Positions 32,640-41,742 are shown, numbered from the stretch's first letter. The stretch: 46,493 nucleotides of DNA from JAFAHS01 sp046728175 (GCA_046728175.1 JBKPEA010000039.1:1-46493); one strand, 5' to 3'. Notes: generated by a model not told the origin, from the sequence alone. Made by a program: numbers and translations.

Positions 32640-34253
32640 CTACTCACGGCCGCAAACTTGAAATCCCTGTCGAATTTGGCCCCCGGTTACGGGAGGATCG
32701 AGTTCCACAAATCGCAATGATGCACGCTCGCGAAGTCCGACTCGTAGTCGATTTTTTCGGGTCTCAGCGCGAGAATGCGCGGCTCGTCCGCGTGAAAGCG
32801 GTCCCCCCGGCTCGCCCGTGCTGATAAAATTTATCCAGTAACCCATCATCGACTCTGCCAGGGCCCGCTGCGCGGGTGTCGCAATACTTTTTGTCAGAAT
32901 GCTTCCCAAAACATATTGAATTTCCGAACCGTGATAGGCGCCGAAAGGAAAGGGCGGATGCGGCGTGAATACGTTGGGCGGGTTCGGATCGTCGAATTCG
33001 TACTGGTAGACTGGGACCCAAGCGGAGAGTAACTCGCCGGCCTGAAGAATTCGGCAGCTGAAGAACACGTCACCGAAACCGGCGGCCGACGCCTGCGTCG
33101 GCGAGGGATAGTCGGCGAGCGGATACGCGGCCAGCACGCGCTGCGCATTGCCGCCGAATCGAGACTGCATCGCCGCGGTGAATTCCTGGACGCTCAAGGC
33201 CTTGCCGCCGAAGGCGGCGAACAAGGTGCCCTCATCATGATTCGAGCCATTTATGACCGGCACTCGGTTCAGGTGTCCTGCTGCAATCGCGTCAGCTGGT
33301 TGACTGGGAATCAGATGGCCATCCACAACCGGAAACCAGACCGGCGGTCCCACGCTGATGGGGCTTGCGGGAATCGCATTCAAGACTTCCGCGGTCGACT
33401 TTGATCGCATGCACGCCGCGCCCGAGCACCCGAGCTGGGCGGCGAATTGGTCACCCCGCGTCTGGGCTTGAGCGAGCGTGGGCAGACGCAGGAATGGCCC
33501 GCTCTCCAGGATCGCGCGCTCGAAAAGTCCGGCCGCGGCAGGCGAGACCAGCTGAAGCCCGATGCTGATGGCTCCCGCTGACTCACCGGCTACCGTCACC
33601 CTGCCCGGATCTCCCCCAAACGGCTCGATGTTAACCTTTACCCAGCGCAGCGCCGCCTGTTGATCCAATAGACCATAGTTGCCTGAAAGATGTCCCGGGT
33701 CAGCGCCATCGAGACTGCGATTGGCTAGAAAGCCGAGGGGCCCCAGTCGGTAATTGATGGTAACGACGATCAGATGCCCCCTTTCTGCAAGTTCATGACC
33801 GTCGTACTGAGCACCCGAACCGACCACAAAGGTCCCACCATGAATCCACACCATCACCGGAAGCGACTTGTCGGGCGTATCCGGAGTGTAGATGTTGAGA
33901 AAGAGGCAGTTCTCCGAGCCCGCCACCCCTTGATCACGGATCCTGGTTTGCGCGCACGCGCTTCCGAGTTTGGTAGCATCCAGAGTGCCGGTCCAGGCGG
34001 CAGGTGGCTGCGGCGGGCGCCAACGCAGATCGCCGACCGGAGGGGCAGCGTACGGAATGGCAAGAAATGCGCGCACCTTGCCATCAAGCTTGCCGCGAAT
34101 CTCCCCCATCCGGGTCTTAACCACCGGTGCGGAGGCCTGCGGGGCAGCCGCGCGGGCGGTGCGTAGGGGTAGCAGAACGGCGGCGAAAATCAGCGCGGCG
34201 AGCGGCCTACGAGCGCCGCACCGTCTCCGGCCGACTTGTCCCCAGTCTCGCAT
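32640..34253 (-). CDS. Secreted type B carboxylesterase, C-terminus altered by a frameshift
   Basis: As sequenced, 537 aa. A Sec signal peptide is clear: arginine-rich start, hydrophobic PLAALIFAAVLLPL, cleavage near TARA-A. FLAIPYAAPPVGDLRWRPPQ, the oxyanion loop VMVWIHGGTFVVGSG, the nucleophile in VTVAGESAGAIS and GSNHDEGTLFAAFGG are standard carboxylesterase-lipase features. After STGEPGG the reading departs from the family. In the next frame, past a run of six C (32803-32808), the expected end is readable: FHADEPRILALRPEKIDYES, then FASVHHCDLWNSILP and a stop at 32687-32689. One extra G in the coding run restores it. This is either a real mutation or a homopolymer error. It is divergent from the methyltransferase. 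Confidence 0.88.
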   Translation of the reverse strand: MRDWGQVGRRRCGARRPLAALIFAAVLLPLRTARAAAPQASAPVVKTRMGEIRGKLDGKVRAFLAIPYAAPPVGDLRWRPPQPPAAWTGTLDATKLGSACAQTRIRDQGVAGSENCLFLNIYTPDTPDKSLPVMVWIHGGTFVVGSGAQYDGHELAERGHLIVVTINYRLGPLGFLANRSLDGADPGHLSGNYGLLDQQAALRWVKVNIEPFGGDPGRVTVAGESAGAISIGLQLVSPAAAGLFERAILESGPFLRLPTLAQAQTRGDQFAAQLGCSGAACMRSKSTAEVLNAIPASPISVGPPVWFPVVDGHLIPSQPADAIAAGHLNRVPVINGSNHDEGTLFAAFGGKALSVQEFTAAMQSRFGGNAQRVLAAYPLADYPSPTQASAAGFGDVFFSCRILQAGELLSAWVPVYQYEFDDPNPPNVFTPHPPFPFGAYHGSEIQYVLGSILTKSIATPAQRALAESMMGYWINFISTGEPGGPLSRGRAAHSRAETRKNRLRVGLRERASLRFVELDPPVTGGQIRQGFQVCGRE

Positions 34254-34360
34254 TGATGTTGTCAGATGCAGCCTCCATCGCAGACCGCATATACAACAAA
34301 ACCGTCCGGCTTTGCACGGTCGCGAGCGCCTACACTAGTGTTGTTGAAGCGGCGTGGCCT

Positions 34361-35134
34361 ATGACAGCGCGGGTGAACTATGACGAAATCGCTGGCACCT
34401 TCGACGCCCGCTACGCGGCCGGCCTCTATGACGGAGTCCTGGCGGCACTGGTTGATCTCATAAGCGCGAAGCGGCCCACCTCTGCGCTCGAAGTTGGCTG
34501 CGGGACAGGACACTGGCTGTCTGCGCTGCGCGGGAACGTTGAGTACCTTTGGGGCGTCGACTGTTCCCTGGAAATGCTGCGCCGTGCAGCCGCAAAGTGT
34601 TCCGGCGCCGGGTTGCTGCGCGCCACGGCGCACGCTCTGCCCCTCCGCCACGCGTCGGCGGACCTGGTCTTCTGCGTGAATGCGATTCATCACTTCGAGC
34701 GCTTCGAAGAGTTCATCGCAGAGGCAAAGCGGTTGCTACGCCCGAGTGGCATGCTGGTGGTTATCGGGATGGACCCGCATCATGGACGTGACCAGTGGTG
34801 TGTCTACGATTATTTTCCGGAGACCCGGGCCGCGGATCTGGATCGCTACCCTTCCTCAAGACAGATAACCGATGCAATGCTGCGCGCGGGCTTCAGCAGC
34901 GTGGAATGTCGAGTCGCGTCCCGATTCAGACAGACTCGATGGGGTCGCGCCGTCCTTGCTGACCCGGAGTTGCAGCGCAACGGATGCTCCCAGCTGGCGC
35001 TGCTGAGCGATGCGCAGTACGACGCGGGCATCGGCCGAATAGAGTCCGCGCTGCGCCGCGCAGAAGGAAAGGCCGAGGTAGCCTTCAAGGTCGATATCGC
35101 GATGATGCTGGAATGTGGAACCGTTGAAGCGTGA
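34361..35134 (+). CDS. Class I SAM-dependent methyltransferase (UbiE/Methyltransf_11 type)
   Basis: A 257-aa soluble enzyme. Motif I is ALEVGCGTGHWLSALRG (residues about 40-56), the acidic strand-2 end is WGVDCSLEML, and ADLVFCVNAIHHFERFEEFI plus LLRPSGMLVVIGMD are the later motifs. The start at ATG 34361 places the conserved NYDEIAGTFDARYAAG at the usual N-terminal position. An open frame extends upstream to 34127 but overlaps the divergent esterase gene and has no family similarity. The substrate is unknown. It is the last ordinary gene before the gene-poor right part of the window. Confidence 0.9.
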   Translation: MTARVNYDEIAGTFDARYAAGLYDGVLAALVDLISAKRPTSALEVGCGTGHWLSALRGNVEYLWGVDCSLEMLRRAAAKCSGAGLLRATAHALPLRHASADLVFCVNAIHHFERFEEFIAEAKRLLRPSGMLVVIGMDPHHGRDQWCVYDYFPETRAADLDRYPSSRQITDAMLRAGFSSVECRVASRFRQTRWGRAVLADPELQRNGCSQLALLSDAQYDAGIGRIESALRRAEGKAEVAFKVDIAMMLECGTVEA

Positions 35135-35543
35135 GTTCGTGGCGGCCTTCTACTCGTCCCAGCATAAGATCTTTGAAACAGCGACCAGACCGTAGAGGTG
35201 AGAACTTCCATAGCCGCTTTGGAGGTCAATTCTCAGACAATGGTGCGGAGATGGATCAGGTTGCTGGTAACTCCGTTCTCACAGAAGTGGGTCGACGTAA
35301 ACGAGAGATCGATTGGATCGAGACTATGTAGGAATAGCCAGCTCGCCGGCCTGCGTCGTCGCATACGTGTCCGCGCCGAAACCGCTCCCGAAAAGAGTCA
35401 AGCTCAAACGCCCTGGCTGCTGGATCGTGAAAAGGGCGACCTCATCCGCCTGAGCATCGATGGCAAATCCGACCAGCAGTAAAACGATCGCTGGGTGACT
35501 GGTCGCAAAGGGAACCAAACCGGCGACGCTTGACCAGCTCTCA
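35135..35543. other. Gap of 409 bases with one possible secreted-protein fragment
   Basis: The only coding-like signal is a minus-strand frame, 35324-35518 (TTG start, 64 codons), just past the FecR gene. It contains hydrophobic SHPAIVLLLVGFAIDAQA, like a signal peptide, then LFTIQQPGRLSLTLFGSGFG. The same frame remains open upstream into the end of the FecR gene, so it may be part of a broken larger gene. I cannot assign a family. Nothing else in the gap is supported. Confidence 0.3.
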
Positions 35544-36198
35544 TCAACGGCGATGCTCTCTAGCGGTATCCTGGCCTGCCGAGTTCTTCAATTCCCACGG
35601 TGTCATCGAGGAAGGCGGGGTCTCGCAGGGTACGTTGGCCTGATAGCCGGCGGTGACATCGACGGGTGACGCCCCAGGCAGACTGGTTGGATTTGTGACT
35701 TCAACGATTCCCTTATGAACATCAACGGTCGTGTAATGCAGACAGGAAGGCTGTTGGGGGCAGGGCTTGCCTTCGATGAAGTCGACCTCAAAATCAGTAC
35801 CGCGAGCTGCCGCGATTGCGTTTTGCGTATGAATCTTGAAATCCGGCGAGGTCGCACCGACTGCTTCGACGACGGCGCGCAGTCGCCCTATCAGCAGATG
35901 AATGCGCGATTTAGAGTGTTGGTCCGCGGCGACGATGCTTCCGTCGATAACGATCGAGCTCGACTCGCTCACGGTAAGCCGACTGCCGTTCAGCAGGGTG
36001 ATGGTCACACCGCCGCCTGTGCATCGGTCACGATTTCGTTGCTGCGCAGAACACGGGGTGGCATCGAGTTGTTGCCCCTGGCGTTTGACCACCGCGTGGC
36101 CTTTCACTTCCGTGATCGAACCGACCGGCCCATCGGCGTCGGCATGTGTTGGGGCGGAGACCAGGCCTAGAACTGCAAAAAGCAGGAAAAGTCTCCAT
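35544..36198 (-). pseudogene. FecR-domain exported protein with three frame disturbances
   Basis: A single open frame covers 35544-36107 and contains TITLLNGSRLTVSESSSIVI and KIHTQNAIAAARGTDFEVDF, typical of the FecR domain. In the same frame, upstream of any usual start codon, lies a signal peptide (RLFLLFAVLGLVSAPTHA-DA). An ATG at 36198 with an AGGAG Shine-Dalgarno enters that frame only if one G (36195-36196) is removed. Between 36055 and 36006 the family-like reading (RVLRSNEIVTDAQAAV) is in another frame. It is reached by removing one base from a four-G run (36055-36058) and left by removing two bases at CACAC (36006-36010). FecR-domain proteins act at the envelope, as sigma-factor modulators or periplasmic sensors. 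Confidence 0.6.
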
Positions 36199-36328
36199 AT
36201 CGCTCCTACCGCCGTGCACAGTGACTTCGAGGCCCCTCCGGCGCAAGGACCATTCGCGTGTAACGGGCTGTCCTTTTTACATGCACACCGTTCCCTGGCG
36301 CGCTAGAGAGTTCGAAATACAAGCGTTT

Positions 36329-36374
36329 TTGGCTGGTACATTGTTTGCGAATTGGCTGGTACATTGTTTGCGAA
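36329..36374. repeat. Perfect 23-bp tandem duplication
   Basis: The 23-base unit beginning TTGGCTGGTACATTG occurs twice with no spacer (36329-36351 and 36352-36374). It ends 30 bases before the Shine-Dalgarno of the DUF4410 gene. Each copy contains GGTACA and TTTGCGAA. Tandem copies of this type are found at the ends of IS21-family elements, and a relic end is one explanation; a duplicated regulator site is the other. No transposase is present. Confidence 0.75.
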
Positions 36375-36420
36375 TCGGATGAGTTCCATCCGTTGCGGTT
36401 GCTCAAGGAGGTGGTGGATT

Positions 36421-37230
36421 GTGCATTTACATCTAGATTCGCTCATCATCGTGCGAATTGTTGTTTGCCTAGTCATCTCCACGGTGCTGGCCACCTGCGC
36501 CCGACTTTCGATAACCCCGCAAGCTACTCAACGCCCGGACCCGGCACTTGCCTATCAAGCGATCGAGACGGAACACGTGATTCCGGACTGGATAGAGGTT
36601 TACGACTTCGACTTTTCCACCTCGTCGGTCGAGGAGAATTCAAGCCCGTTTCAGCGCACGCTCGACTTGTTGTCGCAAGACTCCGCGGAGGCCCGGCGCA
36701 ATGAGGTCGCTTCCGATGCCGCCGCAAGCCTTTCCGTGCAAACCGTGAAACGATTGGATCAGATGGGATTCTTAGTCATACGGGTTCGCCGCGACGACGA
36801 TGTCCCGATGCCCGGCAACAATCTCGTCGTAACTGGCCGGCTGATCGATGTCGACGAAGGCAATAGTTTGACTCGCATCGCGGTCGGGCTTGGCGCCGGA
36901 GAATCCACTCTCGATACGGAAGTGAAGGTGTATCGAGTCTCCCATGGAGAGCGGGCCGAGGTTTTGGCTTTCACTACCCACGCGGACAGTGGCAGGATGC
37001 CGGGGCTCGCGGAGACCATGCCGCTGGGAGTGTTTCTCATCGGTCCGATTACCGTGCTTTCAACGGTTAAAGACACAGTCATGACGGGGCAAAAGATCTA
37101 CAGCACTCAAATGGAGTATCTGGCCTCTGAAACCGGCGACCAAATCTCAAAGTATCTTTCTCAATACGCGGCGAACGAGAGTTGGATCCCAGGATACAAA
37201 GCGAAGTCGGTCAATTTGGTCACGTATTAG
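36421..37230 (+). CDS. DUF4410-type envelope protein, possible lipoprotein
   Basis: A 269-aa protein starting at GTG 36421, eight to nine bases after an AAGGAGG Shine-Dalgarno. No ATG start fits this frame. The N-terminus has a hydrophobic stretch (LIIVRIVVCLVISTVLATC) ending at a cysteine; LATC is close to but not a canonical lipobox. The mature part has WIEVYDFDFSTSSVEENSSP and NNLVVTGRLIDVDEGNSLTR followed by VGLGAGESTLDTEVKVYRV, the DUF4410 signature. The function of DUF4410 is unknown; members are periplasmic or outer-membrane associated. A hydrophobic GVFLIGPITVLSTV near residue 204 is present in the family. It is a single gene. Confidence 0.82.
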   Translation: MHLHLDSLIIVRIVVCLVISTVLATCARLSITPQATQRPDPALAYQAIETEHVIPDWIEVYDFDFSTSSVEENSSPFQRTLDLLSQDSAEARRNEVASDAAASLSVQTVKRLDQMGFLVIRVRRDDDVPMPGNNLVVTGRLIDVDEGNSLTRIAVGLGAGESTLDTEVKVYRVSHGERAEVLAFTTHADSGRMPGLAETMPLGVFLIGPITVLSTVKDTVMTGQKIYSTQMEYLASETGDQISKYLSQYAANESWIPGYKAKSVNLVTY

Positions 37231-38421
37231 CGCAAAAAGGATTATGTAGGAACGTCGCCGATCGCGCCCCCTGGCGTTTACTTGTAACATTCAGGCCGCG
37301 CATCGTTGAATTTGAAAAGCGAAGGCTTGGACTGTCCCGCTGCGCTTTGCACGATACCTCGAACCTTGCGATGGTCCTCAGCGGTTCGCCTGATTCAATT
37401 CCTACCTCAATCCGAAACGCGGTGCATTCTTCCGCCCGAGCCAAAAAGCGCCAACCATTCGCCGTTGCCGCACACTCCTGGAATTCACAGCAAAGCATTT
37501 TGGTCCCTATCGGATTTGGGTCTGTGGTTCAGCTAAAACCTAGGCAGGTCGTTGTGCCCAGCCGAGACTTGGTTACAGGACCAGAACGCTCCGTAGTCGG
37601 AAGGTTCGAATCAGGAAAGCTCTCTGAAAATCAGCCGCCGAGATCTTTTTCTGGGCCGCGCCCGTCGATGCTGAGTTGGGGTTCTCGGCTTTCCGCCAGT
37701 ACAATCCCTTCCGTTGTCGCTTAGGTAAATAGCCGGCGATTTGCTACCGAAGGTAGTCAGCCCGAATTTTCACTAGTGGTTTGCAACCTGAGCCCGAGGA
37801 ATTTGTCCGTTCAGGTTTTTCTCGCTTAAGCATAGAAAAGATTGACTTTGGTGAGAAGCACAGTTAATAGCCCAGCGTCGGCGACCATCCCGGTCGCTCT
37901 TCGGGGAGGAGACGGCCAGCACGCACCCAACGGAATCATTTGGGTACGCAAGCAGCGTGAACGATCGACTTTCGAGGTCGGCAAAATCGGCCGCGACGGG
38001 GACTGAGGTCTGGAGCCGGCTGACACGCATGGGGTGGGTGGCCCAACAGTCGGCAATCGAGCCGCGATAATCGCGGTGCGCCCTGCGCAGTCGATTTATC
38101 GCAAGTGTTCCGCGTTCCGGAATACGTTCTGAGCTTCGAAGAATGGCAGACGAACGCGACTCTGATTTTGCGGGTCGTGCTCGTCACACCGCCTCTAGAG
38201 TCTAAGCGGCGAGGGTCAGCGCCGGTGCGTGCGACGATAGACGCATCCGGACGGCGGCGCGCCGCCAAGGTTCCCGCCCTGTGCACGGTGGCGGGTGCGT
38301 CTCTAATTCCTGGTCAGGCTCGGGCTCTGTGTCGGTCGTGGACTATCGTGTCGTGGACCGCGGTAGAGAGTCGATGTCCGATTGAAGACGCAGATCTGCC
38401 GTGCGAGTAAATACCAAGCCG
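37231..38421. other. 1.2-kb stretch without a supportable gene
   Basis: Open frames here are short, interrupted and rich in Arg, Ser and Pro, with no recognisable domains on either strand. The longest plus-strand frame ends at 37724 and begins inside the preceding DUF4410 gene; it has no ribosome-binding site or family pattern. A minus-strand stretch (37773-38030) reads more protein-like but matches nothing I know. The region may be an eroded gene or intergenic DNA. Confidence 0.6.
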
Positions 38422-38766
38422 CTACTCACAGTCGACAAACGACTGGGCATTTCGATGAAACGAGCGGTTGTTTTCCGGCGCAGCTTCGGCGCCAGCAACC
38501 TCGGAGACTTTTGCCGTATAACGCGGCTCATTCGACACGACGTGCGTTCGCGACAGGGCCCGACCCCTGTGACGCCGCGCCAGCAGGAGCGCAGCGCCCA
38601 CCACGATGAGCAACAGTTCGGTTTTCATCGGTCCACTGAAATCGAGGTCGGGTGCCGCGTAGCTTTTGCCGCCTTGGCTCCGACCACCCGGGTTATTTTC
38701 GGCAAACGCGCCGCCCGCTACGAAGATCAACAGGCTCGTGAAAAAGATCACGCGGAGCGCCCTCAT
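38422..38766 (-). CDS. Small exported protein with C-terminal membrane anchor
   Basis: A 114-aa protein. The ATG at 38766 follows a GAGGAGGA Shine-Dalgarno. The signal peptide is MRALRVIFFTSLLIFVAGG with cleavage after AFA. A short Gly/Ser-rich segment leads to DLDFSGPMK and then a second hydrophobic helix, TELLLIVVGAALLLA, followed by RRHRGR. The order polar linker, helix, arginine cluster resembles C-terminal sorting tags such as PEP-CTERM, but another 45 residues follow the arginines, so it is not a standard tag. It could simply be a small membrane protein with two helices. No family is recognised. Confidence 0.6.
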   Translation of the reverse strand: MRALRVIFFTSLLIFVAGGAFAENNPGGRSQGGKSYAAPDLDFSGPMKTELLLIVVGAALLLARRHRGRALSRTHVVSNEPRYTAKVSEVAGAEAAPENNRSFHRNAQSFVDCE

Positions 38767-38974
38767 CGGAAAGTCCTCCTCGCGCGTACTCGAAAGAACG
38801 TAGAGGAGAACTGCTTTCCAAGGGGTCAAAATTCACGTGCGCTTGGCTTGCGCGAGTGACGAACGACGGGAATGTCCAAAATTGCAAGGTTGCGGGAAGC
38901 TTTTGAACGGTAATCGGAGACCGAAGATTCCGTAGCACCTGAAACATTCCGTCGGGCGCATAAAACGAAAGCGG

Positions 38975-39115
38975 CTAATCGAGACCCCCATGACTGCCTG
39001 GAGCGTGCTTGTGCACAGCGTCGCCCCACGGGTTCGGCATGATGGCGCGAGAGAGATAAGGGTGTTGGAGCCCACTCGGCAATGGATTGGTTCCTCGGGT
39101 CAATTTGCTTTCCAT
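38975..39115 (-). CDS. Possible small ORF (46 aa) with a strong ribosome-binding site
   Basis: ATG 39115 is preceded by GGAAGGAGGAG, one of the best Shine-Dalgarno sequences in the window, with good spacing. The product begins MESKLTRGTNPLPSGLQHPY and ends at TAG 38975 after a His/Gly/Pro-rich tail. It has no hydrophobic segment and matches no family I know. It lies about 210 bases upstream of the small exported protein, same strand. Support is the ribosome-binding site only. Confidence 0.35.
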   Translation of the reverse strand: MESKLTRGTNPLPSGLQHPYLSRAIMPNPWGDAVHKHAPGSHGGLD

Positions 39116-39390
39116 GCTTCTCCTCCTTCCGACGAGACCTGGGTTCGCTAGCTGAGCGATAGAGAATGCTCAGATGCCGTTGCTGCCGAGGTAAAGCGGA
39201 GAGCGCATGACATGAAGTTGTTGCGTATGGGGTTAATCGCTGCGGGTTCGCAGCGACCATGACACCTCCGCGATTCCCCGTGTCTTAGGGTGGAAAACAT
39301 CATGGGTCGGAAGCCGAGTCCGAAGTTCTGGGCTGAATTATTTTGTCTCCGGTTTCATGACCTGAATAGGAAGGACCACGAAGGCGTCCA

Positions 39391-39642
39391 ATGAAAGCAA
39401 TGTACAAATTACGCACAGAGTTGTGGGACGATTCGGAGAAGGACACTCTGCGCATCGGCGTCATCAAGCACGTCGCGCCGTGTGATTACAAGCCGGAGAC
39501 GTGCACTAAGCCGGCGCGGATTCAGGTTCAGGTCCGCAATGGACTCGGCACTCCGATCTGGCACCGCGATTACTGTCATGAGCACGCAGCGCCTGTGCTC
39601 GAAAAAGCAAAAGCGGTCGGCTTCAGAATCATTGAGGATTAG
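39391..39642 (+). CDS. Small hypothetical protein with Cys/His pairs
   Basis: An 83-aa protein, ATG 39391 (a second ATG three codons later is possible); the nearest purine-rich leader is AGGAAGGA about 15 bases upstream. Conserved-looking features are APCDYKPETC, RIQVQVRNGLGTPIWHRDYC and HEHAAPVLEKAKAVGF. The Cys/His arrangement (C-x5-6-C and C-H-E-H) could bind zinc. No membrane segment or signal peptide. Base composition and amino-acid balance are those of a real gene, but I recognise no family, and there is no operon partner. Confidence 0.6.
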   Translation: MKAMYKLRTELWDDSEKDTLRIGVIKHVAPCDYKPETCTKPARIQVQVRNGLGTPIWHRDYCHEHAAPVLEKAKAVGFRIIED

Positions 39643-40106
39643 TCCGCTCCACTCGCCGTGCGGAAATTTGCGGCGGGTCTGGCATCTTCCGCCGGCGCGG
39701 CTCGGTTCAAATGATTGTGAAGCGCTGGTTTCATGTAACGTGAAATCCTTCCTGCTCTCGCCTCATTCTCGAGAACTTCGCACTCTCGTCCGCAATCAGC
39801 GACCCGGTCCCAAACCGCTGCCTAGCTGAGAACCGGCGAGCCCGACCTTTCTCGCTGACCCAAGTACGCAAAAGCGGCGGAAGCCGCCATTCTTTGCCGT
39901 GCGCGTTCATGTAACATCGGGGCAGTGCGTCGAGGCGCTGGGGTGCCTCGTGGAGACCCTCGACCCCACGCATTGGTTGCCGTTTCAAAGGTTGCGGAGC
40001 CGAAGAAGCGGCGCAACGAAATATTGCCTCGTTTGTGACAGAGTCGCTGCACAAGGTAGTGGACCACCAACTGCCGCCGACATCGATCGAACTATCGGAG
40101 GCTCAC
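39643..40106. other. 464-base gap, no gene supported
   Basis: Short open frames on both strands lack ribosome-binding sites and family patterns. The region probably holds the promoter of the downstream dienelactone hydrolase, but I see no convincing -35/-10 pair. Confidence 0.6.
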
Positions 40107-40859
40107 ATGGCGTTTCGAGGTATTCAGGCCGATACGGTCAGGTTCCAGGGCTTCAACGACGACAGCGGTGAGGCATATTACGCACGTCCCTCGGCGAGCA
40201 GACGGTATCCCGGCGTTGTGGTGATTCATCACTTTCCCGGTTGGGATGAGTGGACCACCGAGGTGGCTCGCAAGTTCGCACATCACGGCTATGCCGCAAT
40301 TGCACCGAGCCTCTACTTCCGGCTTGGTGACGGAGCTTCACCGGAAGTAGTCGCGCGCGCACGCGCGGCTGGGGGAATGCCGGACGATCAGGTGATGGGA
40401 GATGTCAGCGGGTCGGTAGCGTTTCTGCGAGCCCAGCCGGACAGTAGTCGAAAGGTCGGGGTGATTGGTTTCTGTTCTGGCGGACGGCAGGCGTACCTAG
40501 CGGCCTGTCGGATCGCCGATCTCGACGCGGTCGTCGACTGCTGGGGCGGCAGTGTCGTAGTCGACGATCCGTCGAAACTTCCCAGTACGCAACCCGTTGC
40601 ACCGATCGAATTGACGGAAAGAATATCTTGTCCGCTCATGGGATTGTTCGGTAACGAAGATACCAATCCTTCTCCCGAAGACGTGGATCGCACTGAAAGC
40701 GCGCTCAAGCGGTTGGGGAAGAACTACGAGTTTCATCGCTACGATCAGGCGGGACACGCGTTCTTCGCCTGGTATCGTCCGAACTACCGACCCGAACCTG
40801 CGCAGGACGGGTGGCAAAGAGTGTTCGCTTTCTTCGAAAGGTTTTTGAAAGTCGCCTGA
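40107..40859 (+). CDS. Dienelactone hydrolase-family protein
   Basis: A 250-aa alpha/beta-fold hydrolase. The nucleophile elbow GFCSGGRQAYLA (Cys near residue 123) has cysteine in place of serine, as in carboxymethylenebutenolidase. The acid is in GLFGNEDTNPSPED and the histidine in DQAGHAFFAWYRP. The N-terminal GVVVIHHFPGWDEWTTEVAR is typical of the family. The ATG at 40107 follows a GGAGG Shine-Dalgarno; an upstream GTG frame from 40035 is less likely. Family members open dienelactones in chlorocatechol degradation, but many have other substrates. No ring-cleavage genes are adjacent. It stands alone. Confidence 0.92.
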   Translation: MAFRGIQADTVRFQGFNDDSGEAYYARPSASRRYPGVVVIHHFPGWDEWTTEVARKFAHHGYAAIAPSLYFRLGDGASPEVVARARAAGGMPDDQVMGDVSGSVAFLRAQPDSSRKVGVIGFCSGGRQAYLAACRIADLDAVVDCWGGSVVVDDPSKLPSTQPVAPIELTERISCPLMGLFGNEDTNPSPEDVDRTESALKRLGKNYEFHRYDQAGHAFFAWYRPNYRPEPAQDGWQRVFAFFERFLKVA

Positions 40860-41742
40860 GCAGGTTGGGAGACGGCCACGGCTCGAATTTCGCGGAAGGG
40901 ATTGGCGGCAGAACGTTCCGGCGCTCGATTCAATTAGGGCGGGGTATCAGAAGATACTGAGTCCGCTCGTGAATATCTGTATCCTCGAACCATGCCGCGG
41001 AACTCGAGAGCGAACTGACTTGGCCAGGAATCCTCGCATCGCGTCAGTGAAATCAGTCGGCTCGCTTGGAACGACGGAATCGATACGCTCCTGACCGCGT
41101 TCTTCTTGGCGGTGGTGGTAATTATCATCGCCCGTAAACGGACCAGAAGTCTGACTGGACCGGGAACCGCGCCCTGAGAACGATGCATGAAACCACCGGC
41201 CTCGCGATCACTCTGGCTTCGCTAGTCGATGAAACTGTTCGTCTGAACTCTGCGCGTCTGGACTAGAAGGCACTAGCAAACCGCTCGCGTCGCAAAACAA
41301 CGACTGTGGAAAATGCGCCTTTGAACCAGCCCATCGGCAGCCCAGCAAATGCTGCTCGAGACTTCGTGTTTCTTGAAACATTACAGTTATCCATGCTTCA
41401 AGAGGTTGACAATACTTATTTCCTGTACGACGAAGAGTTTATGATTTATTTTATCATTCCCTTCAAATCTGATAATGCCCCGCTACTCTCAGATGGTCCG
41501 TAGATGCACTTTTCGCGGTACGACCCGAGCGGACCATCAATTGGGCGGCAATCGTGCTGAGCCTACCCCCAGCCGTTTGCCCATGAGCGCGGCCTCTTGG
41601 ATTTCTTACGGTGGCGCTTGACTTTGAAAGTATTCTAGAAACTCATAGAATTTCTCATCGCGATTCTTAGGGACTTCAAGACGCTGAATTGACGCCTGAA
41701 TTGGCGAGACGGTGCAAAAATGCGCCTGAGGGGGGAATCTTT
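40860..41742. other. 0.9-kb gap with a gene remnant and AT-richer DNA
   Basis: Apart from the membrane-protein tail at 41019-41177, the gap contains a 65-codon frame (41306-41503, GTG start, no Shine-Dalgarno) that is markedly AT-richer than its surroundings and reads QEVDNTYFLYDEEFMIYFII near its end. I do not call it a gene. The last 100 bases contain the leader of the thaumatin-like gene. Confidence 0.5.
41019..41177 (+). pseudogene. Possible C-terminal remnant of a membrane transporter
   Basis: A stop-to-stop frame of 52 codons without a start reads ISRLAWNDGIDTLLTAFFLA, then a hydrophobic run ending IIIARKRTR. The polar helix entry plus one membrane helix and basic tail resembles the end of carbon-starvation (CstA-like) permeases, but the match is short and the rest of such a gene is absent. 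It could also be chance. Confidence 0.25.

Noticed and set aside
37182..37724. 180-codon plus-strand frame after the DUF4410 gene
   Set aside because: It begins inside the DUF4410 gene, has no ribosome-binding site, is low in typical protein motifs, and its segments match no family.
37773..38030. Possible M48-peptidase-like tail (ATHPMRVSRLQ)
   Set aside because: Only a short motif matches; no HExxH or other part of such a protein is present nearby.
41306..41503. AT-rich 65-codon frame
   Set aside because: GTG start without Shine-Dalgarno and no family; composition alone is not enough to call a gene.
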